This document shows positions 50,516 through 60,022 of a stretch of DNA of 64,000 bases, piece after piece (the first letter of the stretch is position 1; each line of letters begins with the position of its first letter). The DNA lies in the NCBI RefSeq assembly GCF_032116555.1, contig NZ_CP134949.1, positions 744,001 through 808,000 of the forward strand, written 5' to 3'. The stretch is from Halobaculum sp. XH14. Lineage in GTDB: Archaea; Halobacteriota; Halobacteria; Halobacteriales; Haloferacaceae. A program made the position numbers and the translations under genes. A model generated the notes under the pieces. That model was not told the origin of the DNA. It did no database searches and saw only the letters and a list, made by a program, of their open reading frames with translations.

Positions 50516-50998
50516 TCAGTCGTCTCCCGGGGCCGGCTCCAGGTGACATCGCTCCGCGGAGGGGCCGTCGGGTTCTTCACCCGGCTCGATCAGGAAGGCG
50601 AGTCGTTCTCCCTCCCAGCCGTCGTAGAGGACGTGGACGAGGACGTGTTCGGGACTCCCATCGACCCCCTCGTCGACGGACTGGGACACCCACTCGCCGC
50701 CTTCGAGCCTGGCGGCGACGACGTACGACCCGGACGTGTCCATCCAGGGACAGGCTCCCTGGGTTCCGGAAACGGACTCCCCGTCTCCCCCGAGGTCGTG
50801 TGCGGACTCGTGGACGACCGTCCCGTCCCGGTGGACGCGGATCTCGAACCGATGGGACGAGTCACCGAGGTTCGTGAGACCGAGCCGGACCAGTTTCGTC
50901 CCCGGATCCGGATACTCGACGGGGAAGCCAGTACACCCGACCGTCGGGATGGTCACCGCACAGCCCAGAGTGCCCAGGATCGAGCGGCGAGTTCGCAT
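50516..50998 (-). CDS. Tat-type lipoprotein, unknown
   Basis: 160 residues from the ATG at 50998. The N terminus MRTRRSILGTLGCAVTIPTV has the twin Arg, and a following VGCTG lipobox predicts Tat export and lipid anchoring, common in haloarchaea. The mature part is a small beta sandwich (LGLTNLGDSSHRFEIRVHRD). Substrate or partner unknown. Confidence 0.75.
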   Translation of the reverse strand: MRTRRSILGTLGCAVTIPTVGCTGFPVEYPDPGTKLVRLGLTNLGDSSHRFEIRVHRDGTVVHESAHDLGGDGESVSGTQGACPWMDTSGSYVVAARLEGGEWVSQSVDEGVDGSPEHVLVHVLYDGWEGERLAFLIEPGEEPDGPSAERCHLEPAPGDD

Positions 50999-51421
50999 GG
51001 GAGGAGCACGGGAGCGGACGAACGCCGCGCTGATAACGGTACTCCATTCCGGCCGAGAGGGGACAGATCCGGCCCGTTCGGGGACGCCAACGGGACCGAA
51101 CGGGACGGGCGGTCGCGACCGGGGACCCTGCCGGGGCAGCGGCCGGCGCGAGAACGTGGTCAGCGGCCAATCCGAGGACGTGGGCCGCGGCGCACCCGAG
51201 GACGTGGACCGTGGCCCATCCGGGGACGTGGCCTGCGGTCGACGCGAGCGGTTCGGGTCGAATCCATCGGCTGCCGGCGTCAGTCGGGACCGGAGGCGAC
51301 GCTGGAACGCCGGAACCGGGTGTCCAGCCGTCCGGCCACTCGCGGGAGCACTCCGTGAGCCGGGGAGTCCCGTCGGTTCCGCCTCCCGCACGTTTTTGCG
51401 CGCTCCGCTCACAGGTGGCCC
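50999..51421. other. 423-base gap with short imperfect repeats
   Basis: Near 51172-51238 the phrase GAGGACGTGG(G/A)CC and its variant GGGGACGTGGCC recur about every 25-30 bases, three or four times. Several long frames cross the region but none looks coding. The promoter of the aldo/keto reductase probably lies near 51390 (CACGTTTTTGCG). Confidence 0.4.
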
Positions 51422-52219
51422 ATGACGCTCTCGCTGCCCGAACTCGGCCTCGGCACGTCCGGCAACGACGACCCCGAACGCTGTGCCGAGACGGTCGCGC
51501 GCGCCCTCGAGGCCGGCTACCGACACGTCGACACGGCACAGATGTACGACAACGAAGCCGCCGTCGGCGCGGGCATCGCCCGCGCTGACGTGCCCCGCGA
51601 GGAGGTCGTGCTGGCGACGAAGATCCACCCGGACGACCTCGCGTACGAGGACGCCAAACGCACGGCCCGGGAGTCGCTCGACCGCCTCGGCGTCGACTCG
51701 GTCGACATGCTGTACGTCCACTGGCCGACCTCGGCGTACGACCCCGAGGCGACGCTGCGCGCCATGGACGAACTCCACGACGAGGGCGTCTGTGACCACG
51801 TCTGCCTCTCGAACTTCACCCCGGCGCTGCTCGACGAGGCCCGCGGCCTGCTCGACGCCCCGGTCGCCGCCCACCAGGTCGAGTGCCACCCGCGCCTCCG
51901 GCAGGACGACCTGCGCGAGTACGCTCGGGAACACGGCCACTACCTCGTCGGCTACTCCCCGCTCGGGAAGGGCGAACTGCTCGAGGACCCGGTCCTCACC
52001 GATATCGCCGGGAAGCACGACACGACGACCGCGGCGGTCTGTCTCGCCTGGGCGCTCGCGGGGGACGTGCTCGTCCCCATCCCGAAGGGCACCGGCGACC
52101 ACGTCGAGGCGAACCTGGCGGCGCGGGACCTCGAACTCGACGATGCGGACCTCGAGCGAATCGAGGAACTGGAGGAGAAGCGCTTCATCGACCCGGACTC
52201 GGCCGCCTGGAACCGGTAA
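51422..52219 (+). CDS. Aldo/keto reductase
   Basis: 265 residues. LGLGTSGNDDPERC, then GYRHVDTAQMYDNEAAVGAG (catalytic Asp and Tyr), VVLATKIHPDD (Lys), DMLYVHWPTSAYD (His), and the NADP-binding end VLVPIPKGTGDHVEANL. AKR with the full catalytic tetrad. Related to 2,5-diketogluconate reductase-type enzymes; substrate unknown. Confidence 0.9.
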   Translation: MTLSLPELGLGTSGNDDPERCAETVARALEAGYRHVDTAQMYDNEAAVGAGIARADVPREEVVLATKIHPDDLAYEDAKRTARESLDRLGVDSVDMLYVHWPTSAYDPEATLRAMDELHDEGVCDHVCLSNFTPALLDEARGLLDAPVAAHQVECHPRLRQDDLREYAREHGHYLVGYSPLGKGELLEDPVLTDIAGKHDTTTAAVCLAWALAGDVLVPIPKGTGDHVEANLAARDLELDDADLERIEELEEKRFIDPDSAAWNR

Positions 52220-52267
52220 CTCGTCGGGCGTCCCACGGCCGCTTTCAGCACCGTGGGAGGGCGGGAC

Positions 52268-53388
52268 CTACCGATTCGAGTCGCCCCCGAGCGTGGCCCG
52301 CCCGGAGGGCGACCCGTCGGCGGACCGGGCCGCTCCCGCAGTTCCGGGCTCCCGAACGGTGACGTCCCGTTGCGGGAACGGGATCTCGATGGCGGCCTCC
52401 CGGAGCGCGTCGTAGATGCCGCGGTTCAGCCGGTGTGTCGCCTTCGCGCTGCGGGTCGGCGAGGCGACCCAGCAGAGCAGTTCGTACTCCAGGGCCGAGT
52501 CGCCGAACGCGCGGAGGCGCATCCGCGGCCGCGGCGAGTCGAGCACGAGCGACTCCCCCGTCGCCACGTCGAGCACGACCGCCTCGAACTCGTCGAGGTC
52601 GGTGCCGTAGGCGATCCCGATCGGGACTCGGATGCGCCGACGGCGGCCGGGCGCGGACTGGTTGATTACCTTCGCGGAGTTGAGCACGGAGTTGGGGACC
52701 GTCACGAGCACCTCGTCGCGGGTCTGGAGCGTCGTCGAGCGCACGCCGACCTTCACGACCGTCCCGGCCTCGCCCGAGTCGAGTTCGACGTAGTCGCCGA
52801 CGCGGTACGTGTCGTCGAAGTAGAGCGCGTGCCGCCGAAGAAGTTGGCGACGGTGTCCTTCGCGGCGAACCCGACCGCGATGCCGGCGATGCCCGCGCCC
52901 GCGAGCAGCGGCGAGACGTCGATCTCCCAGATCGAGAGGACGAGCGCCAGCGCGCCGACGATGACGACCAGCGTCCAGACGTTCGAGATGACGGGCGCGA
53001 AGTCGTACCGGGCGCCGGCGTCCCGGAGGTGGTCGACCGTGCGGTTGACGACGTCGTTGAGCGCCCAGGCCCACAGCAGCACGACGGTCGTGAGCGCCGG
53101 GCGGCCGAAGTAGAACTCCAGCGACTCGGCCGTCACCGGCACGGCGGCGACGATGGTCGGGAGCCTGGTGAGCGCGAACACCCCGACGAGCGCGAAGGTG
53201 AGCACGAGCGGGAGCCTGAGCGAGTCGAGGACGAGTTCGTCGAGTTCCGTCTCCGTCCGGACGACGAGTCGCCGGGCGGCCCGGACGACGACGAACTCGG
53301 TGAGCACGGCAGCGCCGAGCGAGGCGACGAGCACGGCGGCGGCCGCCTGCCACGGCGGAAGCGCGGCCAGCGTCGAGACGAGATTCAT
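52268..53388 (-). pseudogene. Mechanosensitive channel (MscS family), broken by a one-base frameshift
   Basis: From ATG 53388 the first frame gives membrane helices and the MscS pore-lining segment (LLAGAGIAGIAVGFAAKDTV, ANFFGG). The remaining beta and C-terminal domain (ALYFDDTYRVGDYVELDSGE, RSTTLQTRDEVLVTVPNS) continues in another frame. The sequence at 52821-52836 reads GCGCGTGCCGCC where GCGCGATGCCGCC would restore GGIALYF, a single missing base near 52829-52830. The joined protein would have about 370 residues, normal for the family. A sequencing error is possible. Confidence 0.85.
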
Positions 53389-53471
53389 GCCGCTCGGAGG
53401 CCGGCTACGGACATATACCTTCCCGGTCGCCCGCCCGTCACTTTATCCGGGAGAGCGACGAACGTCGCGGG

Positions 53472-53966
53472 GTGCATCGCACGGGACACCTCGGCGTCGC
53501 GCTGCTGCTGTTCGGACCGATCGGCCACGCGCTCGTCGCCGGCGGCTACCACGCGCTGGCGCTGCTCGTCGCCGCGGCGATGGTCCCGCTCGCGACGCTG
53601 CCCGATCTGGATCTCCTCGTTCCCGGGCTGACCCACCGGACGGTGACCCACTCGCTCGCCTTCGCGGTGTTCGTGGGCGGTCTCGTCGCCGCGGCCGCCT
53701 CGGTCGTGGTGCCGCTGCCGTCGGTGGCGGCGCCGGCGACGCTCCCGCCGGCGACGGCCGGGTTCCTGCTCGGGTTCGGGACGGTGCTGGCCCACCTGCT
53801 CGCGGACGTGATCACCCCGCTCGGGGTACCGTTCCTCTGGCCGTACCCGCGCCGGTGGTCGCTGAACGTCGTCCCGTCGAGCGATCCGACCTGGAACGTC
53901 GGGTTGCTCGCGGTCGGCATCGTCGTCGCGGGCGGTTCGATCTGGTCGGCGCTCGGGGTCACCTGA
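53472..53966 (+). CDS. YdjM/DUF457-type membrane-bound metal-dependent hydrolase
   Basis: 164 residues, GTG start. HRTGHLGVALLLFGPIGHA, LPDLDLLVPGLTHRTVTHSL and LAHLLADVITPLGVPFLWP are the conserved blocks, with His/Asp metal ligands, between four or five membrane helices. Homologous to predicted hydrolases of the LexA-regulated YdjM group; substrate unknown. Confidence 0.85.
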   Translation: MHRTGHLGVALLLFGPIGHALVAGGYHALALLVAAAMVPLATLPDLDLLVPGLTHRTVTHSLAFAVFVGGLVAAAASVVVPLPSVAAPATLPPATAGFLLGFGTVLAHLLADVITPLGVPFLWPYPRRWSLNVVPSSDPTWNVGLLAVGIVVAGGSIWSALGVT

Positions 53967-54068
53967 TCACGGGTTCGGTCGCGTCCGTGAACGGCGAGTG
54001 CCGGCTTCGGTGGACGAACCGAGGCCGACACTTTTTGCCACGTCTCACCGAACCCACGAACAGCAGCC

Positions 54069-54674
54069 ATGAGCGACCAGAGCGCGGCCGAGCCCACCCT
54101 GAACGAGGACGCACAGCGACGGTTCCCGGTGCCGGCCTACGGGGACCTGCCCGAGGACCTCCGGGAGCGGATCGACGAGGAGACCGAACGCGCCGGATTC
54201 ACCCCGAACGTGTTCGCCGCGCTGGGGTACAAACCGAGCCACTTCCGGGCGTTCATGGCGTTCCACGACGCGCTGGTCGAGGACACCGACCTCGACCGCG
54301 AGGAGGTCGAGATGATCATCGTCGCGGTCTCGGGCCGGAACCACTGTCTCTACTGCAACGTCGCCCACGGCGCGCTGGTCCGCATCTACGCGAAGGACCC
54401 CCACCTGGCCGACCAGCTCGTCTCGAACTACCGGACCGCCGACGTGAGCGACGCGCGGATGGCGATGCTCGAGGTGGCAGTCAAACTGACCGAGGAGCCC
54501 GACGGCGTCACCGGGGCGGACCTCGACATGCTGCTGGAAGCGGGGTACAGCCGGGAGGAGGTGTGGGACGTCGGCGCGGTCGCGGCGTTCTTCAACTTCA
54601 GCAACCGGATGGCGACGTTCGCGGACTGGCGGCCGAACGAGGAGTTCTACGCGCTCGGCCGCGGCGGGGAGTAG
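54069..54674 (+). CDS. AhpD-like peroxidase-related protein
   Basis: 201 residues. HCLYCNVAHGALVR holds the CxxC...H redox centre of the carboxymuconolactone decarboxylase/AhpD fold. GFTPNVFAALGYKPSHFRAF and AAFFNFSNRMATF are typical of the peroxidase-related subfamily. Probably defends against peroxides. Promoter and ATG are close (CACTTTTTGCC about 40 bases before). Confidence 0.88.
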   Translation: MSDQSAAEPTLNEDAQRRFPVPAYGDLPEDLRERIDEETERAGFTPNVFAALGYKPSHFRAFMAFHDALVEDTDLDREEVEMIIVAVSGRNHCLYCNVAHGALVRIYAKDPHLADQLVSNYRTADVSDARMAMLEVAVKLTEEPDGVTGADLDMLLEAGYSREEVWDVGAVAAFFNFSNRMATFADWRPNEEFYALGRGGE

Positions 54675-54754
54675 GGACGCTCGCGGGCGTCGGACGGGTC
54701 CGTTTCACGGCCGCCACGCCGGGAGTCAGTCGGGCCCGCGACGGGCAGGGTCGG

Positions 54755-55594
54755 CTACTCCGCTTGCGAACCGGCGGTGCCGGGGTCGTCGTGGGGCACC
54801 AGGCCGGTCGCCATCAGCCGGCGCACGATGACGACGAGCCCGTTGTCGAACCCGCGCCCGAACACCGCCTGCTCGCGTCCCTCTCCGTCGGTCCCGGTCC
54901 GGTGGCCCGAGCTCACGAGGATGGTGGACCGGTCCACGAGGAGCAGCCGCGTGATCTCCGTGTCGTCGTCGGTGCCCGCCGCGGCACTGAGCCAGTCCAG
55001 CCCGGAGACGAACACCTCCGCGCCCGGGACGACGTCCCTGATCCGCTCGCGGAGCGCCTCGTCGACGGTCCCGAGGACGACGTCGACGCCCCGCTCTTGG
55101 GCCTCCCTGAGGCGCTCGGCGAGTTCGTCGGTCAACACCGCATCGTCGCCGACGACCATGACGAGTTCCCCCTCGGCCTCGTCGATCAGCCCTTGGGTCC
55201 GGTTCGTGATCGTGTTCTCGCCCGAGAGCGCCCACACCTCGTGGGAGACTTCGGCGTCGTCGTCGTTGGTCGCCGGGTCGACCCCGCGGAGCGCCTCCAC
55301 GAGGACGTCGGTCCGCGACTCGTACTCGCGCCGGAGCGTCGCCGCCGCCTCGTCGATCGAGACCGCGCGGAACCGCTGCGGGCTGGAGTGCTGGACGTCG
55401 ACGAGCCCCTTCGTTTCGAGCACCCGGACCGCGTCGTAGACGCGCGTCCGGGGCACGTCGGAGATCTCGCTGATCTCCTTTGCCGTCCCCCCGGACAGCC
55501 GCGAGAGCGCCACGAACGCCTTCGCCTCGTACTCCTTGAGCCCGAGCTGCTGGAGCAGTTCGATCGCCTGCTGTTGATTCGTGAGTTCTTCCAT
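54755..55594 (-). CDS. TrmB-type transcriptional regulator
   Basis: 279 residues from ATG 55594. The winged helix at 1-80 (LLQQLGLKEYEAKAFVALSR, DVPRTRVYDAVRVLETKGLV and VQHSSPQRFRAV) is the classic TrmB N terminus. The C-terminal part has a PLD-like sensor (LVMVVGDDAVLTDELAERLR). Such proteins sense small molecules in haloarchaea. It faces away from a related but broken gene at 55981. Confidence 0.85.
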   Translation of the reverse strand: MEELTNQQQAIELLQQLGLKEYEAKAFVALSRLSGGTAKEISEISDVPRTRVYDAVRVLETKGLVDVQHSSPQRFRAVSIDEAAATLRREYESRTDVLVEALRGVDPATNDDDAEVSHEVWALSGENTITNRTQGLIDEAEGELVMVVGDDAVLTDELAERLREAQERGVDVVLGTVDEALRERIRDVVPGAEVFVSGLDWLSAAAGTDDDTEITRLLLVDRSTILVSSGHRTGTDGEGREQAVFGRGFDNGLVVIVRRLMATGLVPHDDPGTAGSQAE

Positions 55595-55980
55595 GGGTCC
55601 CAACCATCGCCACCGGCGACCGGTAGCACGTCTGGACACTGCGGCTCCCAGCGGAAAGGGGTTTCCGCTCGTTTAGTGCAGTGACGAGTGACAGCTGGCT
55701 CCTCCAGAGCGACCTTTCAGACCGGCACGACTGTTGGCGTCGTGGCGTCGACAGGTATTGTGACTGCAGGAGTGACAGAACAGAAAGACGATTGTAGGCC
55801 CGTCAACCGTCCGAAATCGATTGAAAGAACATTCACTCAGTTACTCACAATACAAATATACGCCGGGCGACGAAACGGTCCGCTGGCGCACGGCTCCGGG
55901 ACGGGTCCCAACCTCTCCAGTGCTGTGCGTCGTGCCTCCCCGACGGGGAGGTTTCACACACGAGAGGAGGAAGTGGACAC
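55595..55980. other. 386-base region between two divergent TrmB genes
   Basis: AT-richer than its surroundings. A TATA-like AATATA occurs near 55855 on the plus strand, about 125 bases before the right gene, and there are no convincing small genes. Promoters of both regulators should lie here. Confidence 0.4.
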
Positions 55981-56781
55981 ATGGCTCCCGATTCCACGGA
56001 CGAACCGCGGTCGGTCGTGCTGGAGCAACTCGAGGCGTTCGGGCTGAGCGCCTACGCCGTGCGGACGTTCGCCGCGCTGGTCAGCCTCGGCGACGGAACG
56101 GCCCAGGACGTGAGCGACGTGGCTGACGTGCCGCGGACCCGGGTGTACGACGCGGTCGAGGAGCTTCGGACGCGGCGACTGGTCGACGTCCAGCAGTCGA
56201 CGCCCAAGCGGTTCTGGCCCATCTCTTCGGAGACCGCCGGCAGGCAGTTCGACCGGGAGTACTCGTATCGCGTCGACGCGCTGGTGGCGGCACTCGACGA
56301 ACTCGAGCCGATCACCCGGTCGGAGGAACAGCGCGGCGTCTGGACGGTCACCGGTCGCCGGACCGTCTCCGATCGGGTCGTCGAGTTCATCGAGTCGGCC
56401 GAGGAGTAGGTCGTGTTCATGACCGTGACGGAGCTGTTGACAGAGGACGTCATCGAGGCGCTAGCCTCGGCGAGCGCGCGCGGCGTCCCCATCAAGGTGG
56501 GCGAGATGTCCGACTCCGTCGAGAACGAGATCGGCGAGGAGCTGCTGGACGCGGAACTGTTCGACTCGCTGTGGGAGTGGTCGGACACCCCCGCCGGGCG
56601 GCTCCTGATGATCGACACGCGAAAGACGCTCGCGAGCGTCCTCGCCGAGAGCGACTCGGGTCCGTCGGCGGAAGCGGTGGAGGAAACGGCCATCTGGAGG
56701 TCCGGCACGAAAAACAGCCTGGTCACCGTCCTCAGGGCCGTGTTCACCTGGAAACTCGATGGCACGCGGGCAGGGGAGTGA
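55981..56781 (+). pseudogene. TrmB-type regulator interrupted by an in-frame TAG
   Basis: The frame 55981-56409 encodes a TrmB winged helix (GLSAYAVRTFAALVSLGDGT, VPRTRVYDAVEELRTRRLVD). After TAG at 56407-56409 the same frame continues with the sensor half (VVFMTVTELLTEDVIEALAS) to 56781. The expected sequence there is AEEEVVFM, so GAG to TAG is the simplest change. Full length would be 266 codons, as its neighbour. Either a pseudogene or a sequencing error. Confidence 0.85.
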
Positions 56782-56912
56782 TGTTACCCGGATTCTCACA
56801 AAACCTCTTTACCCGTTCATACCCTGCAATGTACTCAGGTGGGACCCGCACGGACGGTGGTGGCCGATTATCCCGGATGCCATGGCCGTCTCCTTACCGG
56901 AAGATCACAATC

Positions 56913-57248
56913 ATGGACGATCACGAACTACCCGTCGACACTGACGTATCGGAGCCGATCTCGCCCCCTGGACCGGATACTGCCGACGACACCTACCGGA
57001 GCCAGTGCCCCGAGGACGCGACGGTCGGCGTGGGCGTCGTCGAGGCCGTGGCGTCCGCGACCGGCCGGGACCCCCTGGACCTGCCGTCGCTCGAGCACCA
57101 CGTCGACAGCGAGGCCCTGGACGCGCTCGTCGAATCGGCGGCGGCCGGGAGCGACCTTCGCGTCTCGTTCGACTACGCCGGGGTCGACGTCGTCGTCCGT
57201 GCGGGCGGCGAGATCGTGGCCTCGTTCCGACGAGTCGGTCCCGCGTGA
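56913..57248 (+). CDS. HalOD1 domain output protein
   Basis: 111 residues from ATG 56913. TVGVGVVEAVASATGRDPLD, LPSLEHHVDSEALDALVES, and VSFDYAGVDVVVRAGGEI are the HalOD1 (haloarchaeal output domain 1) blocks. These small proteins are thought to be output modules of haloarchaeal signalling. Function unproven. Confidence 0.85.
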   Translation: MDDHELPVDTDVSEPISPPGPDTADDTYRSQCPEDATVGVGVVEAVASATGRDPLDLPSLEHHVDSEALDALVESAAAGSDLRVSFDYAGVDVVVRAGGEIVASFRRVGPA

Positions 57249-57266
57249 CGCGGGTCGACCGATCGG

Positions 57267-57605
57267 TCACGGGACGACGTGCTCGTCCGTGAAGACGGTC
57301 AAGAGCGCGTCGAGCGCGTCCCCGCCCTGATACCGGATCGTCCCGCTCCGGGCGTCGAACTCGACGACGCCGGCGCCCCTCAATTTCGGGAGATGAACGT
57401 GGTGTAACTCGACCCGTAGCCGTTCGCCCGGCGCGTTCACGGCCGGTTCACCCGGGCCGTCCAGCGCCATCCGATCGACGAGTTCCCGGACCGAGATCGC
57501 CCCGTCCTCCTTTTCGACCAGGTGGCGGAGGATCCGTCGTCTCGTTCGGTCGGCCAGCAGTTCCAGAGCGACGTCGGTCGAGAGGTCCGGTTCGGTGGTC
57601 GTCAT
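57267..57605 (-). CDS. DUF7344-type winged-helix protein
   Basis: 112 residues from ATG 57605. LELLADRTRRRILRHLVEKE, then an insert, then RLRVELHHVHLPKLRGAGVV and EFDARSGTIRY. This is the single winged-helix layout of abundant haloarchaeal regulators (DUF7344). It likely controls neighbours such as the HalOD1 gene. Confidence 0.78.
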   Translation of the reverse strand: MTTTEPDLSTDVALELLADRTRRRILRHLVEKEDGAISVRELVDRMALDGPGEPAVNAPGERLRVELHHVHLPKLRGAGVVEFDARSGTIRYQGGDALDALLTVFTDEHVVP

Positions 57606-57743
57606 GGGGTGTACGACCATGCCCACCCTCAACCGTGCTATTTGTGAACATGGGTGGTCGAAAGGTGCCCCTCCGCAGGGAAGACACCCACGTTCACCCG
57701 AATCGTCACCACAGCGTGGGTGACCCCCCGAGGCCGCGGCGGC

Positions 57744-58595
57744 TCAGAACACGCCGAGCAGGAAGCCCACACCCATGACCCCGAGCACCGCCGCCGAGAC
57801 GGTCGGGAAGTGCTCGGCGTAGCGCTCCATCCGCTCCTCGAAGCGCTCGTAGCCCGCGACGAGCGCGAGCGTCAGGGCGGTGATGACCCCGACGACCGTG
57901 AGCGCGTACGCGAGCATCAGGCCGAGACAGTGGTCCGACCCGGCGCAGATGGCGATGATCTCGAACTCCTCCTCGTGGGCGAACCCGAGGACGAACGCCG
58001 AGACGGCGATGCCGGAGAGCCCCTCGTCGGCCGAGAGCGACCCGTGGCCGTGCGAGCGCCCCTCGTCCGGGGTCGCCTGCTCGGACGGACCGTCGTCGCC
58101 CTCGACGGCCGTGACGCTCACGGCGTCGTGAAGTCGACCGGGCCCGGTCGCGTCCCCGTCGTGTTCGTGGGTGCGTTTCGTCTCGTCGTGGGAGTGGCCG
58201 CCGCCGTGCCCGTGACCGTCCCCGTGGGAGTGCCCGTCGCCGCCGTGCGAGTGGCCGCCCCCGCGGTACTCGCGGACCGCGAGCAGGAGCAGGAGGACGC
58301 CGGCGACGACGCCGACGGGCGAGCCGATCTGGACGCCCGCGACCCGCAGCGATTCGTTCAGCCCCTCCGGGTTCAACTGCGCCTTCAGCAGGAAGAAGGC
58401 GAGGACGACGGCCAGGCTGGAAATCAGGTGGCCGACGCCGATGACGAGGCCCGCGACGAGCCCCGACAGCCAGGCGTTCGTCCGGTCGAACGCGTACGCC
58501 GCCGCGATGGGCCAGCCGTGGCCGGGTTCCGCGCCGTGGACCGCGCCGAGCGCGAGCGCCCCGAGCAGCAGCCCCGGGGCGACGTCGTGGAGCAT
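57744..58595 (-). CDS. Nickel/cobalt transporter (NicO/RcnA-like) with His-rich loop
   Basis: 283 residues from ATG 58595. Six hydrophobic helices. GALALGAVHGAEPGHGWPIA carries the HGxxPGHG-like signature of NicO/RcnA permeases. A cytoplasmic loop at about 120-150 is extremely His-rich (GHSHGGDGHSHGDGHGHGGG), suited to Ni or Co binding. GFAHEEEFEIIAICAG is the second conserved block. The gene is divergent from a NikR regulator 100 bases away, so nickel is the likely metal. Confidence 0.85.
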   Translation of the reverse strand: MLHDVAPGLLLGALALGAVHGAEPGHGWPIAAAYAFDRTNAWLSGLVAGLVIGVGHLISSLAVVLAFFLLKAQLNPEGLNESLRVAGVQIGSPVGVVAGVLLLLLAVREYRGGGHSHGGDGHSHGDGHGHGGGHSHDETKRTHEHDGDATGPGRLHDAVSVTAVEGDDGPSEQATPDEGRSHGHGSLSADEGLSGIAVSAFVLGFAHEEEFEIIAICAGSDHCLGLMLAYALTVVGVITALTLALVAGYERFEERMERYAEHFPTVSAAVLGVMGVGFLLGVF

Positions 58596-58629
58596 GGACG
58601 GTGCTCGGCGTCGCCCGGGCAAGAGGGCT

Positions 58630-58659
58630 GTTATGACCCGATCGCGGGGTGCGTAATAC
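58630..58659. promoter_or_regulatory. Possible NikR operator between transporter and nikR
   Basis: GTTATGACCC (58630-58639) and GTGCGTAATAC (58649-58659) form an imperfect inverted pair around CGATCGCGGG. NikR sites are long palindromes with GTATGA-type half-sites. The position in the divergent intergenic region is right, but the match is partial. Confidence 0.4.
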
Positions 58660-58696
58660 CGAAACGCCGAACCGCCGGGAGGACGGAGTTGCGGGC

Positions 58697-59095
58697 ATGC
58701 GAACGAGCCTGAACGTCCCGGACGGGGCGCTCGCGGAGTTCGACGCCGTCGCGGAGGCCGAGGGGTTCGACTCCCGCTCGCGGGCGGTCCGGGAGGCGAT
58801 GGCCGAGTACGTCGAGCGACACAGCAGGCTGGAGGACGCGACGGGCGAGGTCGCCGCAGTCGTCGCGTTCGATTACGTCCACGATGAGGTGATCCACGAC
58901 CTGCACGACGTCCAGCACGAGTACGGGGACGTGATCACGACGACCTCGCACGTCCACCAGGAGGGCTGGTGTCTGGAGTCGGTGTTCTGTCGGGGCGACG
59001 TCGACCGGGTCCGCGAACTGGTGTATCGCCTGCGCGACTTCGACGCCGTCCGGCGGGTCCGCGTCCTCTCGCTCGTCGACGGCGACGACCGGTAG
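58697..59095 (+). CDS. nikR: Nickel-responsive regulator NikR
   Basis: 132 residues from ATG 58697. Ribbon-helix-helix at 1-45 (MRTSLNVPDGALAEFDAVAE, FDSRSRAVREAMAEYVER). The C-terminal ACT-like metal domain includes HDLHDVQHEYGDVITTTSHV and then HQEGWCLESVFCRGD, giving the HxH...Cys Ni ligands. Ni-bound NikR represses uptake or export genes; the divergent NicO-like gene is the obvious target. Confidence 0.9.
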   Translation: MRTSLNVPDGALAEFDAVAEAEGFDSRSRAVREAMAEYVERHSRLEDATGEVAAVVAFDYVHDEVIHDLHDVQHEYGDVITTTSHVHQEGWCLESVFCRGDVDRVRELVYRLRDFDAVRRVRVLSLVDGDDR

Positions 59096-59254
59096 CCCGG
59101 CGGAGTCCTCGGCCGAGTGTCCTGGGGGAGTCCGGCGTGGTCGTCGGTCGAGCGTCCCGGTTCCTGGTCCCCGGCGGGCATCCCGTGGCCGCCACGGCTC
59201 GGGCGGTCGGGGACCCGCCACCACCCCTTTGCCCGCGCGGACTCGTGTTGGCGT

Positions 59255-59965
59255 ATGGTCACGGCGACCGTCGCGTCCATCCACCGCGTGACGCCGAACG
59301 TCAAACAGTTCCGCCTCCGCGCACCCGGCCACACCTTCGAGTACGAACCCGGCCAGCACACGACCGTCCACTTCGAGCGGGACGGCGAGGAGGTCGTCCG
59401 GCCGTACACCCCGACGAGTCGGCCCGGGACCGACGAACTGACGCTGGCGATCAAACGCTACGACGACGGGACCGCGTCGGTCTGGATGCACGAGCGCGAA
59501 CGCGGCGACGAGGTCGAACTCGGCGACATCGAGGGGAACCTCCACCTGCGGGACACAGGCCGCGACGTCGCCCTCGTCGCCACCGGGACGGGAATCACGC
59601 CGATGATGGCGATGCTGAAGGAGTACGTCGACCGCGGGGCGGGCGAGGCCCGCTTCTACTTCGGAGAGACGGACCAGGAGCACGTCATCTACCGCGAGAC
59701 GCTCGACCAGTTCGACGCCGACTACGGCGACGTCCACGTGACCTACTCGCTCTCCCGGGAGGACTGGAACGGGCCGACGGGGCACGTCCAGGAGCACGTC
59801 GTCGACGACGTCGGCGACGAACTCGACCCCGGGACCACGGATTTCTACGTCTGTGGCGTCCCGGGGATGGTCGTCGAGACGACGGACGACCTCGCGGACG
59901 CCGGCGTCCCCGACGAGAACGTCTACACCGAGGGCTGGGAGCGCGACGAGGTCGCGGAGGAGTGA
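59255..59965 (+). CDS. FAD/NAD(P)-binding ferredoxin reductase-like oxidoreductase
   Basis: 236 residues from ATG 59255. VRPYTPTSRPGTDELTLAIK is the FAD-binding RxYTxxS block, LVATGTGITPMMAMLKEYVD the NAD(P) G(T/A)GITP block, and FYVCGVPGMVVETTDDL the C-terminal CGxPxM block. It is a single FNR module without an iron-sulphur domain. Electron partner unknown. Confidence 0.9.
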   Translation: MVTATVASIHRVTPNVKQFRLRAPGHTFEYEPGQHTTVHFERDGEEVVRPYTPTSRPGTDELTLAIKRYDDGTASVWMHERERGDEVELGDIEGNLHLRDTGRDVALVATGTGITPMMAMLKEYVDRGAGEARFYFGETDQEHVIYRETLDQFDADYGDVHVTYSLSREDWNGPTGHVQEHVVDDVGDELDPGTTDFYVCGVPGMVVETTDDLADAGVPDENVYTEGWERDEVAEE

Positions 59966-60022
59966 CGTGAATCACCCGGGAGGCCAGGCCGTGCGACGAC
60001 GTCGGGTGGCCCCCGGCCGCGA

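Noticed and set aside
48877-50877. 666-codon plus-strand frame over the potassium channel
   Set aside because: Arg-rich +2 shadow of the TrkA-domain gene.
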